Translations under genes and position numbers: made by a program | The notes under the pieces: model-generated | What the model was told of the DNA's origin: nothing | The model's database searches: none | The model's input: only the letters and a program-made list of their open reading frames with translations | Part shown: piece by piece, positions 1-10,947 of the stretch | Layout: each line of letters begins with the position of its first letter | How positions within the stretch are numbered: the first letter of the stretch is position 1 | Assembly (NCBI GenBank): GCA_002803225.1 | Contig: NXFV01001757.1 | Span: 1 to 34,025, forward strand | Origin: Gamarada debralockiae | Lineage: Eukaryota > Ascomycota > Leotiomycetes > Helotiales > Hyphodiscaceae | DNA: 34,025 nucleotides | Direction: 5' to 3'

Positions 1-1
1 A

Positions 2-139
2 GGCCTAGTTCTATTACAGTCCCAGCTTATCAACAAAGACCTACAAGAAAATAAATCTATGCATGAAGCAAATGTTCAGCTCTCCAGGGTGTCTCGGCTT
101 CGAGCTCGATGCCAGCTTCCTGAAAGTTGCCATAACTGC
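2..139 (+). pseudogene. possible transposase C-terminal tail (relic)
   Basis: This open stretch runs from the window edge to a TGA at about 137-139 and encodes about 45 residues. It is rich in Leu, Gln, Asn and Lys (it includes LLQSQLINKDLQE) and reads like the short coiled-coil tail seen after the DDE domain in many fungal Tc1/pogo-type transposases. No catalytic part is in the window, so the assignment is inference from composition only. It overlaps an antisense open frame (76-648), and at most one of the two is real. The rest of the element, if any, lies left of base 1. Confidence 0.22.
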
Positions 140-648
140 TGATACCTTTGTTGTCTATGAAGACTGAGGAACACAATAGGTGAAAATGGCTGGAGTACTA
201 GTATTCGATAGGAAATAGATTTAGCAGAGCTTTTAGAATAGTGGCAAGTGGCTAGAGAGAGTGTTACAATTGAGCTGCCTGCTTGTACTAGGAAATGTGA
301 TACGATTAGGAAAGCATAGAACTGAGTGCCCCCTGGCTCTATACTTAATGGCAAAGCCAACGAAGTTATTGGGTAGAGTGCCTTGCTTCTAGTATATAGT
401 AAGGAGGCACATACCTCCCCCCTAGTAGCAAGTGAGGTAAAGAAGGCTTTGTTATTTGTACTGCGGACAATAAAGTCAGGTGCAGAGGTATTAGCGGCAG
501 GCGAAGAATAGAAAAGGACGTCTCAGTCGTCCCCTTTCCCTTTCACTTTCCTCTTCCTGTTGCAGCATACTTATTCTTTGATATTCCTGATGTTACTGCT
601 TTGGCAGGCAGGCGCTTTCTTGGCAGGCGTCTTTCTAGTCCTTGCCAT
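76..648 (-). pseudogene. degenerate open frame of unknown identity
   Basis: Reading leftward from an ATG at 646-648, about 33 residues are basic and Ala/Pro/Lys-rich (starting MARTRKTPAKKAPAK). The reading then shifts frame into a Lys/Arg-rich stretch (KRKVKGKGDD) and meets a TGA. In the same new frame it then stays open for about 150 codons, from about 526 to beyond 76. One frameshift plus one stop could join these into a protein of about 195 residues with a nuclear-localisation-like basic head. I recognise no family. It may be a decayed small gene or a transposon passenger frame. Nothing else is seen at 649-875. Confidence 0.25.
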
Positions 649-875
649 AGCTTGAGATATCAAACTACGACATGCTAGTGCGGTGTAAGATGTACAGCGC
701 AGAGTAGACAGGACATATAGAGTGTCTCGTTGCGGTCTGATAGAAAGATGTACATTTATAACCTTACAATATCATGTTTGGGGGGAATGGAGGATGCGGG
801 TGTTGACCTGGCAGCCCAGATCAGCCACACGGGTGGACCACGTGGGTACGGCCTCAAACTAAGTCGAACGGGAGA

Positions 876-2753
876 TTATGCCCATTTCCCAGAAATCATA
901 TCCGCTGCCATCTCGGCAATTCCATAGACAGCGGTCTGAATATGCCCGCTCAGCAACAGCGGCATCACACTCGCATCCACGATTCGCAATCTTTTCACGC
1001 CATACACCTTCAACTCATGATCCACTACACCGCCTTCGTTCTCAGCAAGCATCGCACACGTCCCGACCGGATGATAAATACTGCTCGTAGCGTTTCGTAC
1101 ATACGCCTCCCAGTCCTCGTCACTCTGCACCCATAAGCCTGGCTCGTACTCGGCAGTCCAGTATCCTGACAGTGGTGCTGACGTCGCAATTTGCCGCAAG
1201 TACTTCACTACTGCAAGTACTGCCTGGAAATCGACTGGAGAAGTGAGATACCGCGGATTGATGACTGGGGGCTCCGAGATGTTGGTTGAAAAGACATGCA
1301 CACTCCCTCGGGAAAAGGGATGCATCACGCCCCCAATAAGTGTGAAAGTCTCAATACCGTACAGTGGGTCCGTTGCTGCTGGATACCCTTTGGCACCGGT
1401 GTATCCATCCGAGAGGATGACCTCGAATTGCGGAACGGACTCATCGGACAGATGCTGGAGCTGCTTCTTAAACACTGGAGAGGAGCTGCTTCCGACGGAG
1501 ATGTTTGCTAACGCTAAGATGGAGGAAGATACACCTTCTGATATTGAAGACCACGGCCCAAACACATAGCCACCTGCGACGCTGTCGTACTCTGAAGGCA
1601 GATGCTCGTTGTAGAGTGCCAGTTGCTCTGCGGCGTACGTGGCGTTATATCGCAGACGATCAAGTGAAAGAGAGCCATTGTTCAAGATATACGAAGTCTG
1701 GATGCGAGGGTGATCCTGCATGTTCTCGCCCACACCCGGAAGGTCATAGACCCTTTCGATGCCAAGGTTGTCGAGTATGGTTTTGTTCCCGATGCCTGAC
1801 AATTCTAGTACCCCGGGAGATTGGAGGGAGCCTGCGCAGAGGATCACTTCTTTCATTGCAGTGATCACTGTACCTTCTTCAAGTGTGACGCCAGTAGCTA
1901 TCTTATCGTCGCTGAAGTTGATCTTGGCAACGCGAGTCCCCAGTTTGAGCATAAGATTCGAGCTGGCGTGCTCGAGGTACGCAGGACTGTACGATCTCGT
2001 GTAGTCCACCTCCCGAATATTCGTCGGCTGCCATTCCACGCCATTTGGATTTCCATCGAGAGACTCACGGTTGAGATTCAGCCCCAGTTTCTCCATGACT
2101 GGGAAAAACGCCAGCAGATGAGGAGTTACGATCCTGTTGATAAGTGTCTGGATTGGACCTCCTTGCGCAACGCCGGCAGTCCCATACTCAGATGAGAACG
2201 TGAAATTCTCAACTTTCAGCATGCTTTGATCCATGTTCTCCCAATTCCACCCCTCGTTACCCAGCTCGTTCCAAGCATCGTAGTCCGCTTTGCTTGCGCG
2301 GTCCCACACCAAGAGGTTTAGAGCCGAGGAGCCACCCAGGACCTTTCCTCGAGTCATTTTGACTGAGCGGTTGGCGAGTTTGGGTTGAGGAACTGTAGTC
2401 AGGTTCCAGTCGTATTTGGTGCCGAATGTCGAGCCTTTTTTGCCTGGAATGTATATCCCGGATTCGTTGCGCCCATCTTGGCCTGCTTCTATTACGAGAA
2501 TGCAGGAGTCTGCTAATCTTTGACTCAGTCTGGTTGCGAGTGCAAGGCCGGCGGTACCTCCGCCTATGATTATCTGTTCGTTGTTAGTGAAGGCTCCAAA
2601 TCTTAGTGATTCGGTTGCTTATCTTACAAAATCATAATTCGCATGATTGTTTGTACACTGAGTCGACGTCGGATATCCTTGCGTTATGTTTGCAGCAGAA
2701 GACAACAAAAGAAACGCTAGAAGTCTTTGGAAAATGACTTTTTGTTGGAACAT
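876..2753 (-). CDS. secreted GMC-family FAD oxidoreductase
   Basis: Two exons (2753-2628 and 2573-876) are joined across a 54-base GT-AG intron, giving about 607 residues, the usual length for secreted fungal GMC oxidases and dehydrogenases. I chose the ATG at 2753 because it opens directly into a hydrophobic signal peptide (MFQQKVIFQRLLAFLLLSSA). An in-frame ATG lies 21 bases upstream at 2774. After the signal come the FAD-binding motif IIIGGGTAGLALATRLS, GMC signature 1 (RGKVLGGSSALN, about residue 117) and signature 2 (GSLQSPGVLELSGIG). The C-terminal catalytic pair is His543 (HPVGTCAM) and His586 (SGHIQTAVY). A His-His pair is usual in aryl-alcohol and glucose oxidases. The substrate (alcohol or sugar) cannot be read from sequence. 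The MFS transporter gene lies directly upstream on the same strand. Confidence 0.93.
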
Positions 2754-3163
2754 TTCAAGTAATGACTGATACATGATGTTTGTAACGAAAACAAATGGGG
2801 AAGGGAAATCTTTCTCCCAGGTGAGCATCGAGCTTTTAATTACCCACGACTTTACCCCTCATCGCTGTAACCATTAAATATTTGGCAGGGAATGAGCTGC
2901 ATGTCACACCGCAACTTGACGTATGCTTATATGCACAAGGTGCACTGAGTGGTCTGAATTGGAGGCTTTGGACTTGGCATTCTGCAAGGATCGGATAATT
3001 GCCTCTAGAGTTACCAACATACTTCATTCTGCATCATTCGGTGTTGATCCCTTGGCTATGCATATTCTCTCCTACCTTGGTACAAATTCGTGATTTCTGG
3101 CCTGTCCCATTATGTTCATTACCTCTTGCAATTTCTTCAGATCATCCTGTTCATACAAATATT
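2754..3163 (-). promoter_or_regulatory. intergenic region carrying the GMC oxidase promoter
   Basis: About 410 bases separate the MFS stop from the GMC start, both genes on the minus strand. The region must hold the MFS terminator and the GMC promoter. A TATTTAA box reads on the minus strand at 2875-2881, about 120 bases upstream of the GMC ATG, and is a plausible TATA-like element. No open frame here resembles a gene. Confidence 0.35.
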
Positions 3164-4874
3164 TCAATGGTTCGGGTGGAAACGGTCGCCTTTGAATTGG
3201 AGGAATAATGTCGGAATAATGCTGACTGCAACGATAAGCGCGGTGGTGATGCCAGAGCTTTGAATCATTCCCACGTTCGCAAGCATTTGGGGGAACCTGT
3301 TTTGAGTCAGCAGTTTCACTTCTTGTTAATCGACTTATTTAAACATACCAGAAAGGTCCAATAAATCCCCAAGTCTGACGCACGAAAGTGATAAAAACAC
3401 CAACACTAGCAGCCTCCTCACGGTAGCAGTCCACAGCATAGGTAATCAGAATCGTAGTCACGATCTGATTACCCACAGCAGCAATAGTCGCACCAACGAG
3501 TGGAGTAATATTCCACTTGTCGGTAGCTTGCTGGGTGCGGACCAAGAAGATTATGACCCCAACAATTGCGAGGACATAGCCAATATAGCTGAGCCAGAGT
3601 CGGTACTCTGGATGAGGGTTCTTCCCAGTGCTTTTTTTCCGTTGCCACATCCACTTGTCAGACATGAAGCCTCCAACTTGCTCACCAATCAGCGAGCCGA
3701 GGATAACGCTGAGATTCTGAAGGCCGATTTGTTGTGTGTTGAAGCCGAATTTTTCGACGAAGATTTGTGGGATCTCAATGGTGATCAGGACGCTGGCAAA
3801 GAGGAAAACCATCGCATATGCCGCTGCCGGGATGATCACACACACCCGGGTTACCATCGTCAAAGGCTTCACGAAGTCGTACCATGTCAGAGGAGTTGGG
3901 TCGAGACGTCGGAAATAGAAGTATTGTCGTGTGAAGCTCGACACTGGTGCCTGTACTGTTCCGTGAATGTATCGAGATTCCGGCCCAAAGAAAAGATACA
4001 GAACGAGTTGGACTCCGTTGGTCTGAAAAGAAGGTAAGTGAAAATCCTTTAAGGAGGCGAGGTGCTAAGTACAATAGCAAGAATATAGTATATCCACCTG
4101 TATCCAACCCTCAAGGCGACGAAACCCATCAAGAACGGCGCAATTGGGACACCGAGGGTTACCATGACTGTCCAAATTCCCATATACCTGGCTCGATCCC
4201 GCTTGAAAAAGGTCTCAGACACCACAGCGCTACCAATAGCGGCTGCTGGACTGATAAAGAACGCGGTGATTGCTCGACAGAGACCCATGGTGCCGTATGA
4301 AGGGCTATTGGCACATCCAATATTCCCAACTAAGCTCCCGATCAACGAAATAATGAAGATGGGTCGGCGGCCCCATCGCTGTGACAGTGGTCTCCAGAAC
4401 AGAGGCGCGGTTCCGAGAATAGCGATGACCAAGGAGGTGAGGTAGCTGGCTCGCTGAATGCTGACGTTGAGGTCCAAAGAAATGTTGTGGAATGCTGATT
4501 GAATGGCAGCGGCTGTGAAGGTGGACATCATGGCATGGAATGCGACTAGGAGGAGATTGATCACTTTCTGAACTCAAGGTCAGCTAGAGTCTCTAAGCTC
4601 TCATGGCACTGCATGAGCTTACTTTGTGGTTTGACCAGTTATATGGATCTGCATCATTCATATCTGGGATTGGATCCAGATCCAAGGTCTTGTGTTTATC
4701 CAGAAGATATTGCTGATGCTCACTCGAAAGCGAGTTGCTCTCCTCCTTCCCATTGTCAGCATTTTTTCACTCAACATGTTTGTTTTGTTTGTCGGAAGCC
4801 CGGCTCCACATTCAAGGGCAACTTACAATCTGCTCCTCGGCCTCAACTGGCGGAACAGTATCCGACTTCTCCAT
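3164..4874 (-). CDS. MFS transporter, DHA1 drug:H+ antiporter type
   Basis: Five exons join in frame into about 490 residues: 4874-4827, 4745-4623, 4567-4073, 4022-3349 and 3296-3164. The introns are 50 to 81 bases with GT-AG ends. The hydrophilic N-terminus (starting MEKSDTVPPVEAEE, then NDADPYNWSNHKK) has the DPxNW motif of fungal DHA1 transporters. The MFS loop motif after TM2 is SQRWGRRP. The second half begins GVQLVLYLFFGPESRY and holds TM7-12. The first two exons are too short to stand out as open frames, and the start is supported by the exon joins rather than by a long frame. The likely role is proton-coupled export of a small organic molecule across the plasma membrane. Its position between the GMC oxidase and a divergent P450 suggests efflux of that pathway's product or substrate. 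Confidence 0.92.
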
Positions 4875-4938
4875 ATTAGACTTTTTTGCGTCGCCAACAC
4901 CTTTGAGCGCTATGAAGCTTCACACGAGAAAGTCGATC

Positions 4939-4958
4939 AAGCGCATGGGCATGCGCTT
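4939..4958. promoter_or_regulatory. 8-bp inverted repeat, candidate operator
   Basis: AAGCGCAT and ATGCGCTT form a perfect 8-bp inverted repeat around a GGGC spacer, 65-84 bases upstream of the MFS ATG. It could be a dimeric regulator site or a 5'UTR hairpin. It is not the CGG-N-CCG layout expected for most Zn2Cys6 proteins, so a link to the neighbouring regulator is unproven. Confidence 0.3.
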
Positions 4959-5130
4959 CATACAAATACTCTCCCATCACAGTGATGAAACTGGAGCCGA
5001 TCTCCGACATGTCAAAGCAAGGATGCCACGGAACGGTGGGGACAGCTAGGAATGCACTGGCTATGTTGAGCTTGCGGGGGAGCTGTGGGGAGCTGCACAG
5101 GGCTATCGCTTCCCCAAACGCGTACTTGTA

Positions 5131-5289
5131 CGGTAGGGTGTTTCAAGAAATCAGGACCACCCCCTTGTAAGACGGTGAGCTCGTCCTGCCATAGAAAGAT
5201 CTCAAAAGCTTTGAAAATCTCCACAAATTTCCTGATTTGATATGGCAGAATACATGGGGGTGGTCCTGATTTTCTTGTAGCCCCTACCG
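5131..5289. repeat. MITE-like hairpin element 1 (TA-flanked)
   Basis: This 159-bp element is bounded by TA on both sides. Its terminal inverted repeats are about 38 bp with a few mismatches (left end CGGTAGGGTGTTTCAAGAAA; the right end reads CGGTAGGGGCTACAAGAAAA on the other strand). A second inner pair, TGCCATA/TATGGCA, and a central CAAAAGCTTTTG-like palindrome extend the hairpin. The TA flanks and lack of coding capacity fit a Tc1/mariner-type MITE. The right TA is shared with element 2. Confidence 0.7.
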
Positions 5290-5291
5290 TA

Positions 5292-5423
5292 CAACGTATC
5301 AAGAAAAAATATTGTAGCGAGGCCAGTGTAAAAGCGGGATATCTAAACCAGTTTAAGTTGTTTTTGGCCTGTGCCAGCCTGGGAATTCCCGGTCTCGCTA
5401 CAATATTTTCCCTTGATACGTTG
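5292..5423. repeat. MITE-like hairpin element 2 (TA-flanked)
   Basis: This 132-bp element starts one TA after element 1 and ends at another TA. Its inverted repeats are about 33 bp with two or three mismatches (left CAACGTATCAAGAAAAAATA; right CAACGTATCAAGGGAAAATA read on the other strand) and continue through TTGTAGCGAG. The TIR sequence differs from that of element 1, so this is a second family and not a duplication of the first. There is no coding capacity. Confidence 0.75.
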
Positions 5424-5914
5424 TACAGTAGCTGGTTGTGGGGACCAAGCGGGTTGTGGGGACAACGCGGGGCAGCGTGGAGACTTGGAGATGCTATCAA
5501 AACTCCAGACTTTGTCGATCATTGCGGAGGTTGTTTTATGCCCGTATTGGTCCTCGCATTGCATTTTTGTGAATGATGGAAGATGTTGCGGGGTTACATT
5601 TTGTTCCGCCAATACTTGGGGAAAAGGGGGGGGATCTTAGTGATGATAGCGCTGAAGCGGGCCTGTCGGGAAGCGAGCTACCCTATTGGCCAGGTCCCCT
5701 ATTTGCCTTCCGAGAGACAAGTCAGTGATGAACAAACTCACGAATTGGAAGCAGGACTCAGGATGGTAGTGAGTTAAAAGTCATGTGATTTTACGGGAAT
5801 GTTGAACCCAATTGGATATCTTCTCAGTTACGCAGAACGGTTCTCATGTATATCTATGCCTTCGAGCCGATGCTTGAGAATGAAGCTTCGGAAACATCAT
5901 TCAAATATTTCGCA

Positions 5915-7685
5915 ATGACATTTTCTCTTCTGCATATAGAGGTCTCAATCTCTGCGCTTCTCGCACTTACCATTCTCATCGTTCTGGGTGGCTATGTGGC
6001 ATATCAACGCTACCTACATCCACTTGCCAGCTACCCCGGTCCTTTTCTCGCTTCCCTCACAGATTTATGGCAAGTCCATCAATTCCTGACCCTAAAGCAA
6101 CCATACCACCTCACAGCCTTACACGAAAAATACGGCCAGTTTGTTCGTTACGGGCCAGACAAGCTCAGCGTCACAGCTGAAGATGCGATCCCGCTCGTAT
6201 ACCAGAAAGGAGGGAGGATGATGCCCAAGACAGAATTCTACGATGCATATGGAGCCGCTCATCCCAATGTATTCGGTATGAGAGATGAAGCTGTAAGCTC
6301 CTGTCCCGTCACACATTTCCAAATATCCAAATTCACAAAGATTCTAGGCCCACTCCATCCGCCGCCGCCATATGGCCCACTCCTTTTCCCTCTCATACGT
6401 CAAAGATATGGAACCCTACCTCGACCTCAACATCCAGGTCCTCAAAGACAAAATCCACCACTTCGCCAACCAAAATGCAGTTTTTGATCTCAAGAAACTC
6501 TTACACTACTACACGATCGATGTCCTCGGCGAACTAGCCTTTAGCCAATCCTTCGGAATCCAGGTCGCGAACGACGAGTTACTTGTCCCGCCCGTCGTTG
6601 AGCACAGCTTGCTAGCTGCTGTGACGGGCGCATGGCCTGCTATGACGGCGACGTTGAAGAAGTGGTTGCCTAAAGTGCCGCTGAGGGGATTGAGGGCGCT
6701 GTTTGAGGGGAGAGCGAAGTGTGCGAGGTTGGCGAAGGAGTGCGTGCAACGGAGGATGGATGCGATAAGTAAAATTAGTGATGATGAGGGTGGAGTGAAG
6801 GGACAGAGGAAGGATATCTTGACGAATTTGATTTTGGCACGACATCCGGATACAGGCGAGCGGCTGACGCAGACGGATTTGGAGACTGAGGCTTTTGGGT
6901 TTATGTGAGTTCCATCATCGCAACAATTATCAAACGACTAAAAGACAAGTCACTGAATGTATGATCAGTATTGCAGGAACTCACACAACCAGCGCAACCA
7001 CCACCCTTCTCTTCTACCACCTCCTCCACGCTCCATTTCTCCTATCCCAATGCGTCTCCGAAATCGATGCGAATCTCCCAGCTCTTGGCCCTGAGCAGCC
7101 CGCGTACTCAGTCACTGATGTAGAGACTTCATTGCCATATCTTAGACAGTGTGTGCGGGAGAATTTTCGCATAACGCCGGTGTTTACTATGCCGTTGGCG
7201 AGGCGGGTGATGGCGCCTGAGGGGATTGTGATTGCGGGGAGATATGTCCCACGCGGAGTATGTTTCTTACATCATTTGCTCTTTTCTGTTCTCTATGTGC
7301 CTTTAAATGTGCTAAGTGGGCATGGTGATAGACCTCAATAGCAGTTTCCAACCACGCCTTCCACCACAACCCCCTCATCTGGGGCTCCGACCACGCCACT
7401 TTCTCGCCTTCCCGCTGGGACCAACCCTCAACGACTACAAGAGCAAAGTATTTAATGCATTTTGGTCTTGGAGGGAGACAGTGTATTGGGAAGACGGTCG
7501 CAATGACTAATATATATAAACTGGCGAGTACGCTGTTGTCCGAGTTTGAGTTTGAGTTAGCAGATGAGAAAGAAAGAGTAGAGGTGGAGGAAGGGTTGTG
7601 GAAGGGAAGGTTGCCGGAGATGGTTAGTGTAGGGATTAGTGATTTGGAGGGTGCGTTGATGGTTAGGGCTAAGAAGAGGCCATAA
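5915..7685 (+). CDS. cytochrome P450 monooxygenase (microsomal, intact)
   Basis: Four exons (5915-6292, 6348-6904, 6969-7257, 7332-7685) sum to 1578 bases, encoding 525 residues. The introns are 55, 64 and 74 bases with GT-AG ends. I chose the ATG at 5915 because it gives a short head followed by one membrane anchor (ALLALTILIVLGGYVAY); an in-frame ATG at 5846 would add 23 residues. Landmarks in order are the proline hinge HPLASYPGPF, the helix-C motif AHSIRRRHMAHSFS, helix I IIAGTHTTSATTT, the K-helix ExxR as ENFR, FSPSRW, and the heme loop FGLGGRQCIG with the thiolate Cys. In helix I, His occupies the usual Asp/Glu position. The protein should sit in the ER membrane and oxidise a lipophilic substrate with a P450 reductase. 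The CYP family was not determined. Confidence 0.95.
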
Positions 7686-8295
7686 GGAGATCTTGTGCAG
7701 GAGAGCTCTCAGTTTCATAGTCAGAATGATATGAGATTCTGGCCTCATTGGGGAAGTGTTTCCCTTTGCTACCTCATATTTGCAGTGACGCAAGGCAAAA
7801 AAACTTTGAGTAGGACCTGAATATTACCATGCCACTTGAATCTGCAACGAGAGCTATCCAATCGTTGTGTTTCGACCCAGCCTCAGTGACTTGGGTTGAA
7901 CTGTACACGGAAAAGTGAGGATATGATCTAGAGGTTAAGAAGTGTAGTCTCTTTTTCAGAGGCATAGCTATAAGATATATTGATTGATAATATAAGTATG
8001 GCTAGGCCATAAAGCTAGTGGAGAAGCTGGCTTTTAACAATTTGCAATAATCAACAATTCTGAGCTCACTAATTCGCATCCCCACACCCCCCGCATTCCC
8101 CACCAGGTGCTAGCTGCGGAGTGTTAAGTTTTGTCTTCGGTCCCGAGATCTCCGCGTCTTCCGGCATATTGATCCACTTTCGGCGAGAACCTCAATAAAT
8201 TTGTTCAATCTGACCGGAAAGAGTCCATTTCTGGAATAATCTCTTCGGAGTGTGAACACGAATGTTCTCGATTGTCATTGCATAGTTTGTCACAC
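7686..8295 (+). promoter_or_regulatory. intergenic region, P450 terminator and regulator promoter
   Basis: These 610 bases lie between the P450 stop and the ATG of the Zn2Cys6 gene. The stretch at about 7960-8050 is AT-rich, and the stretch before the start contains several CCGG/TCGG triplet contexts. I see no gene, and no repeat I can define. Confidence 0.3.
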
Positions 8296-10947
8296 ATGGA
8301 CACTATAGGCCAATCAACGCGGGCCTGTTCGATCCAACTCCGTAAGCGGCGGAGGGTAGCTTTGGCATGTACTTTTTGTAGGCAGAGAAAGTCACGTGTA
8401 AGTGATATTGTATTGATATATTACAATAGGAGCTAAAAGATTGATTCTAATGGTATAATGGTAGTGTGATGGAGAACGCCCGGTCTGCGGTCCATGCCAG
8501 GCATCCGAATTCCATTGCGTATATGAAGAAACATCTCGAGAAGACTGCATCAAGCTTCAGAAGAAACCGTTGACCGTTCGACACGGCACCGGGGATGAAT
8601 ATGAAAGTATCCAGACTCGTCCTGTTCACGGAGCAAGAAGACTCGGGGCCAAAGCATGTCCTGCCTTAACACCAATTCTTCCCGTCCCATCTCCTGGAGA
8701 GGTAGAGCAGGTCAATGGCGTCTCACTGTCTAGCTCCACAGACAATTGTCCAGGGCATAGTAGCCCCAGACACTCACCTGATACAGTCGCTCCTGCACCC
8801 GCAAATAAAGTTGATGGGATTCGGGAAGACACTGTAGATACGCTCGCGACTGCCGCATTTGACAATGAGCCGAGACGCGATATTGGATATTTCGGTGAGC
8901 ATTCCAGTCGTCGTCGAAACCCTCTGGGGTTGACTCAGAATCAAGGCCCAACCTCAAACCACGCACTATTTCGAACTCTCTCGGACATATTCACAAGCAT
9001 TGTGCGCAGCTCTCCTTCTGCCCGACATCCTCTTCAAAACGCGACACAAATCTCACTTCGTCCTCCCTCTTCTCCCTCTTCAGGACTCAAGGAAAGGCTA
9101 AGTAAAATTCATGCGAAGTACGAACTTGATCCTGTTGACTCATACAATTTACCTGGCGATGAAGACTTAATTTTCCTTATCGATCAATTTTTTGCTACAG
9201 TAGGAGCTGTCTTACCATACATCAGCAAAGCTTCTCTCCTATCACAGCGCCACAAAGGAAGTTATCGGTATCAAAATCAGCATTCAAGGCCTCTTCTTGC
9301 GTTGTTGAACGCAGTTTGCGCATCCTCCTCGCTCGCACTCGGTCGTGGAGACCATGAGCTGTATTATCATAGGGCGCTGCTCTTGCTAGATGACTCAACA
9401 CTGCGGAGCTCAAGCCTCGAACTCAGTCAGTTCAACACCCTGAACCCCCTCAAATTCCAGCGGTCATGCTCATGAGATTCCAGTCCAAGCCTTACTTTTG
9501 ATCACAAGTTTCCAGCAAGACACTCACCGATCTGTGGCCAGCTGGACGCTTCATGCAATCGCCATCAAAGCAGCCTATCAGCTTGGGCTTCACTCACCAA
9601 TATCTTATACGGAGATTTCTTCGCAAGATAGCGAGCTTCGGAAAAGGGTATGGTTTGCTGTAGTCAATCAAGATACGTATGCTGCCTGTACTTGCGAAGT
9701 TTTGAATGTGTTCTGAGAATTTTCAGATGTTTGAGTGTCTTTTTGGGTCGTCCTTGCCTTATTCCCAGGCAGCACAATCGAGTCAAGCCGCCACAGATAC
9801 CTTCCTTGACGTCTACTACCAAGCTTTCATGTGCCGTTGATCTGAGTAAGAGCCTGTACTCCAACTATCTCATGTACGTGTCGGAGCTTTTCCCAAAGAC
9901 ATGAGAACCCTGCTAATTATGATGAGATCACTCCACGCCATCAAAAGCACAGCAGTTGAGTCCTTATATGACTACAACATCGAGACTTCAGACGTTCTTC
10001 CAGTCGATGAAATAATCGTCAGGAGACTTCAGCTGGCGTGGCAACTCGAGAAGTGGCGAGACAGTGTTGTTCCATTTTACCAGATCCTTTCAAACGTCGA
10101 CTTAGAAAGATGGTCTAGCGCAACATTCGAGGAAAATAGGTTCCAAGTACTGCTAACTATTCAACATCATGCGACAGCACTATTGCTTAATCGTTCGTTG
10201 TTAACAAGATTCTTGAGTGAAAGCACCACAGGACAACACGGTACAAGCGAATCCAACCTTCTGTCAGACACTACAATCTCGGTTATCTCTCAAGATTTCA
10301 AGATGGCCAAAGAGCTCCAGCAACTCATTCATGGCGCAAATAACATTGGGGAAAAGTTCCTTGACTGTAACACTGCATGGTTGCTATGCAACTACACCAG
10401 TATACACCCCAAATCTGCTCCCGGGCTGTTTATATTTTCTAACTTTGATCAGTGTTCACCATCATCCTTCACCTTTTTGGCATTCTTCTCGCGTGCCACA
10501 GAAATGAAGCACGGCTATCAACCGCAGGTATCAATGTTAGAGAAGTGCGATCTACTCTCGACTCCGGGCTTAACACTTTGAAGACTTTCGAGAGAACTAG
10601 TCTGATGAGCCGAAAGGCCGGACACTGCTTAAGAGGCTTCCTAGAAGTGTTCGATTCTTTAAGTCAGCTACACCCTTGTCTTCGTTCTTTACATTTTTTC
10701 TATTCACCGAGCTAATGTTAGCACCATAGCCTTTCAGGTGACGCCTACAACCTCAACCTTAGCCAATGAGCATATTGGCGTGCCTGTAATCTCGACAGCT
10801 CTGGATTCTTCGGCACTCTTGTCCGAAGACTTACTCTCTGAGAACTGGTTCTCGCAGTACGTCACGCAATCGGCGGATGACTTTCTCTTCCAGTGCAGTG
10901 ATAGCAATCAGCTGGACCCGGATTTTGGTTTCGTGCTGGGCTTTTAG
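8296..10947 (+). CDS. Zn2Cys6 transcription factor, fungal-specific domain
   Basis: Seven exons join in frame to 767 residues: 8296-8397, 8465-9425, 9484-9676, 9727-9873, 9927-10399, 10453-10662 and 10730-10947. The introns are 50 to 67 bases. The Zn2Cys6 binuclear cluster is complete, with Cys25, 28, 35, 42, 45 and 52 (C-x2-C-x6-C-x6-C-x2-C-x6-C), preceded by the basic RKRRR. The 34-codon first exon, hidden from simple frame searches, carries the first two cysteines. The middle region (LLALLNAVCASSSLAL, then LIQALLLITSFQQ, SWTLHAIAIKAAYQLGLHS and RKRVWFAVVNQD) matches the fungal-specific transcription factor domain (PF04082). The C-terminus is acidic and Ser/Asp-rich, like an activation region. 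Its place between two P450 genes suggests a pathway-specific regulator; that is inference. The GTCAGT donors of introns 2 and 6 are less canonical. Confidence 0.92.

Larger units (their letters stand above)
4875..5914. promoter_or_regulatory. divergent promoter region between MFS and P450 genes
   Basis: This stretch of about 1 kb separates the MFS start (minus strand) from the P450 start (plus strand), so it carries both promoters. It contains an 8-bp inverted repeat near the MFS start and two adjoining MITE-like hairpins, listed separately. A partial direct repeat of GGTTGTGGGGAC occurs at about 5434-5463. The open frames crossing the region are products of the inverted repeats and do not resemble genes. 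Confidence 0.4.

Noticed and set aside
1243..2195. Several 80-125 codon open frames on the plus strand
   Set aside because: They are antisense to the conserved GMC oxidoreductase, whose motifs, splice site and length are all consistent on the minus strand.
3528..4300. A 169-codon and a 117-codon open frame on the plus strand
   Set aside because: They are antisense readings of the MFS transporter exons and have no family character.
5012..5640. Open frames of 89-162 codons on both strands
   Set aside because: They run through the two hairpin elements, and their repeated peptide text is a by-product of the inverted repeats.
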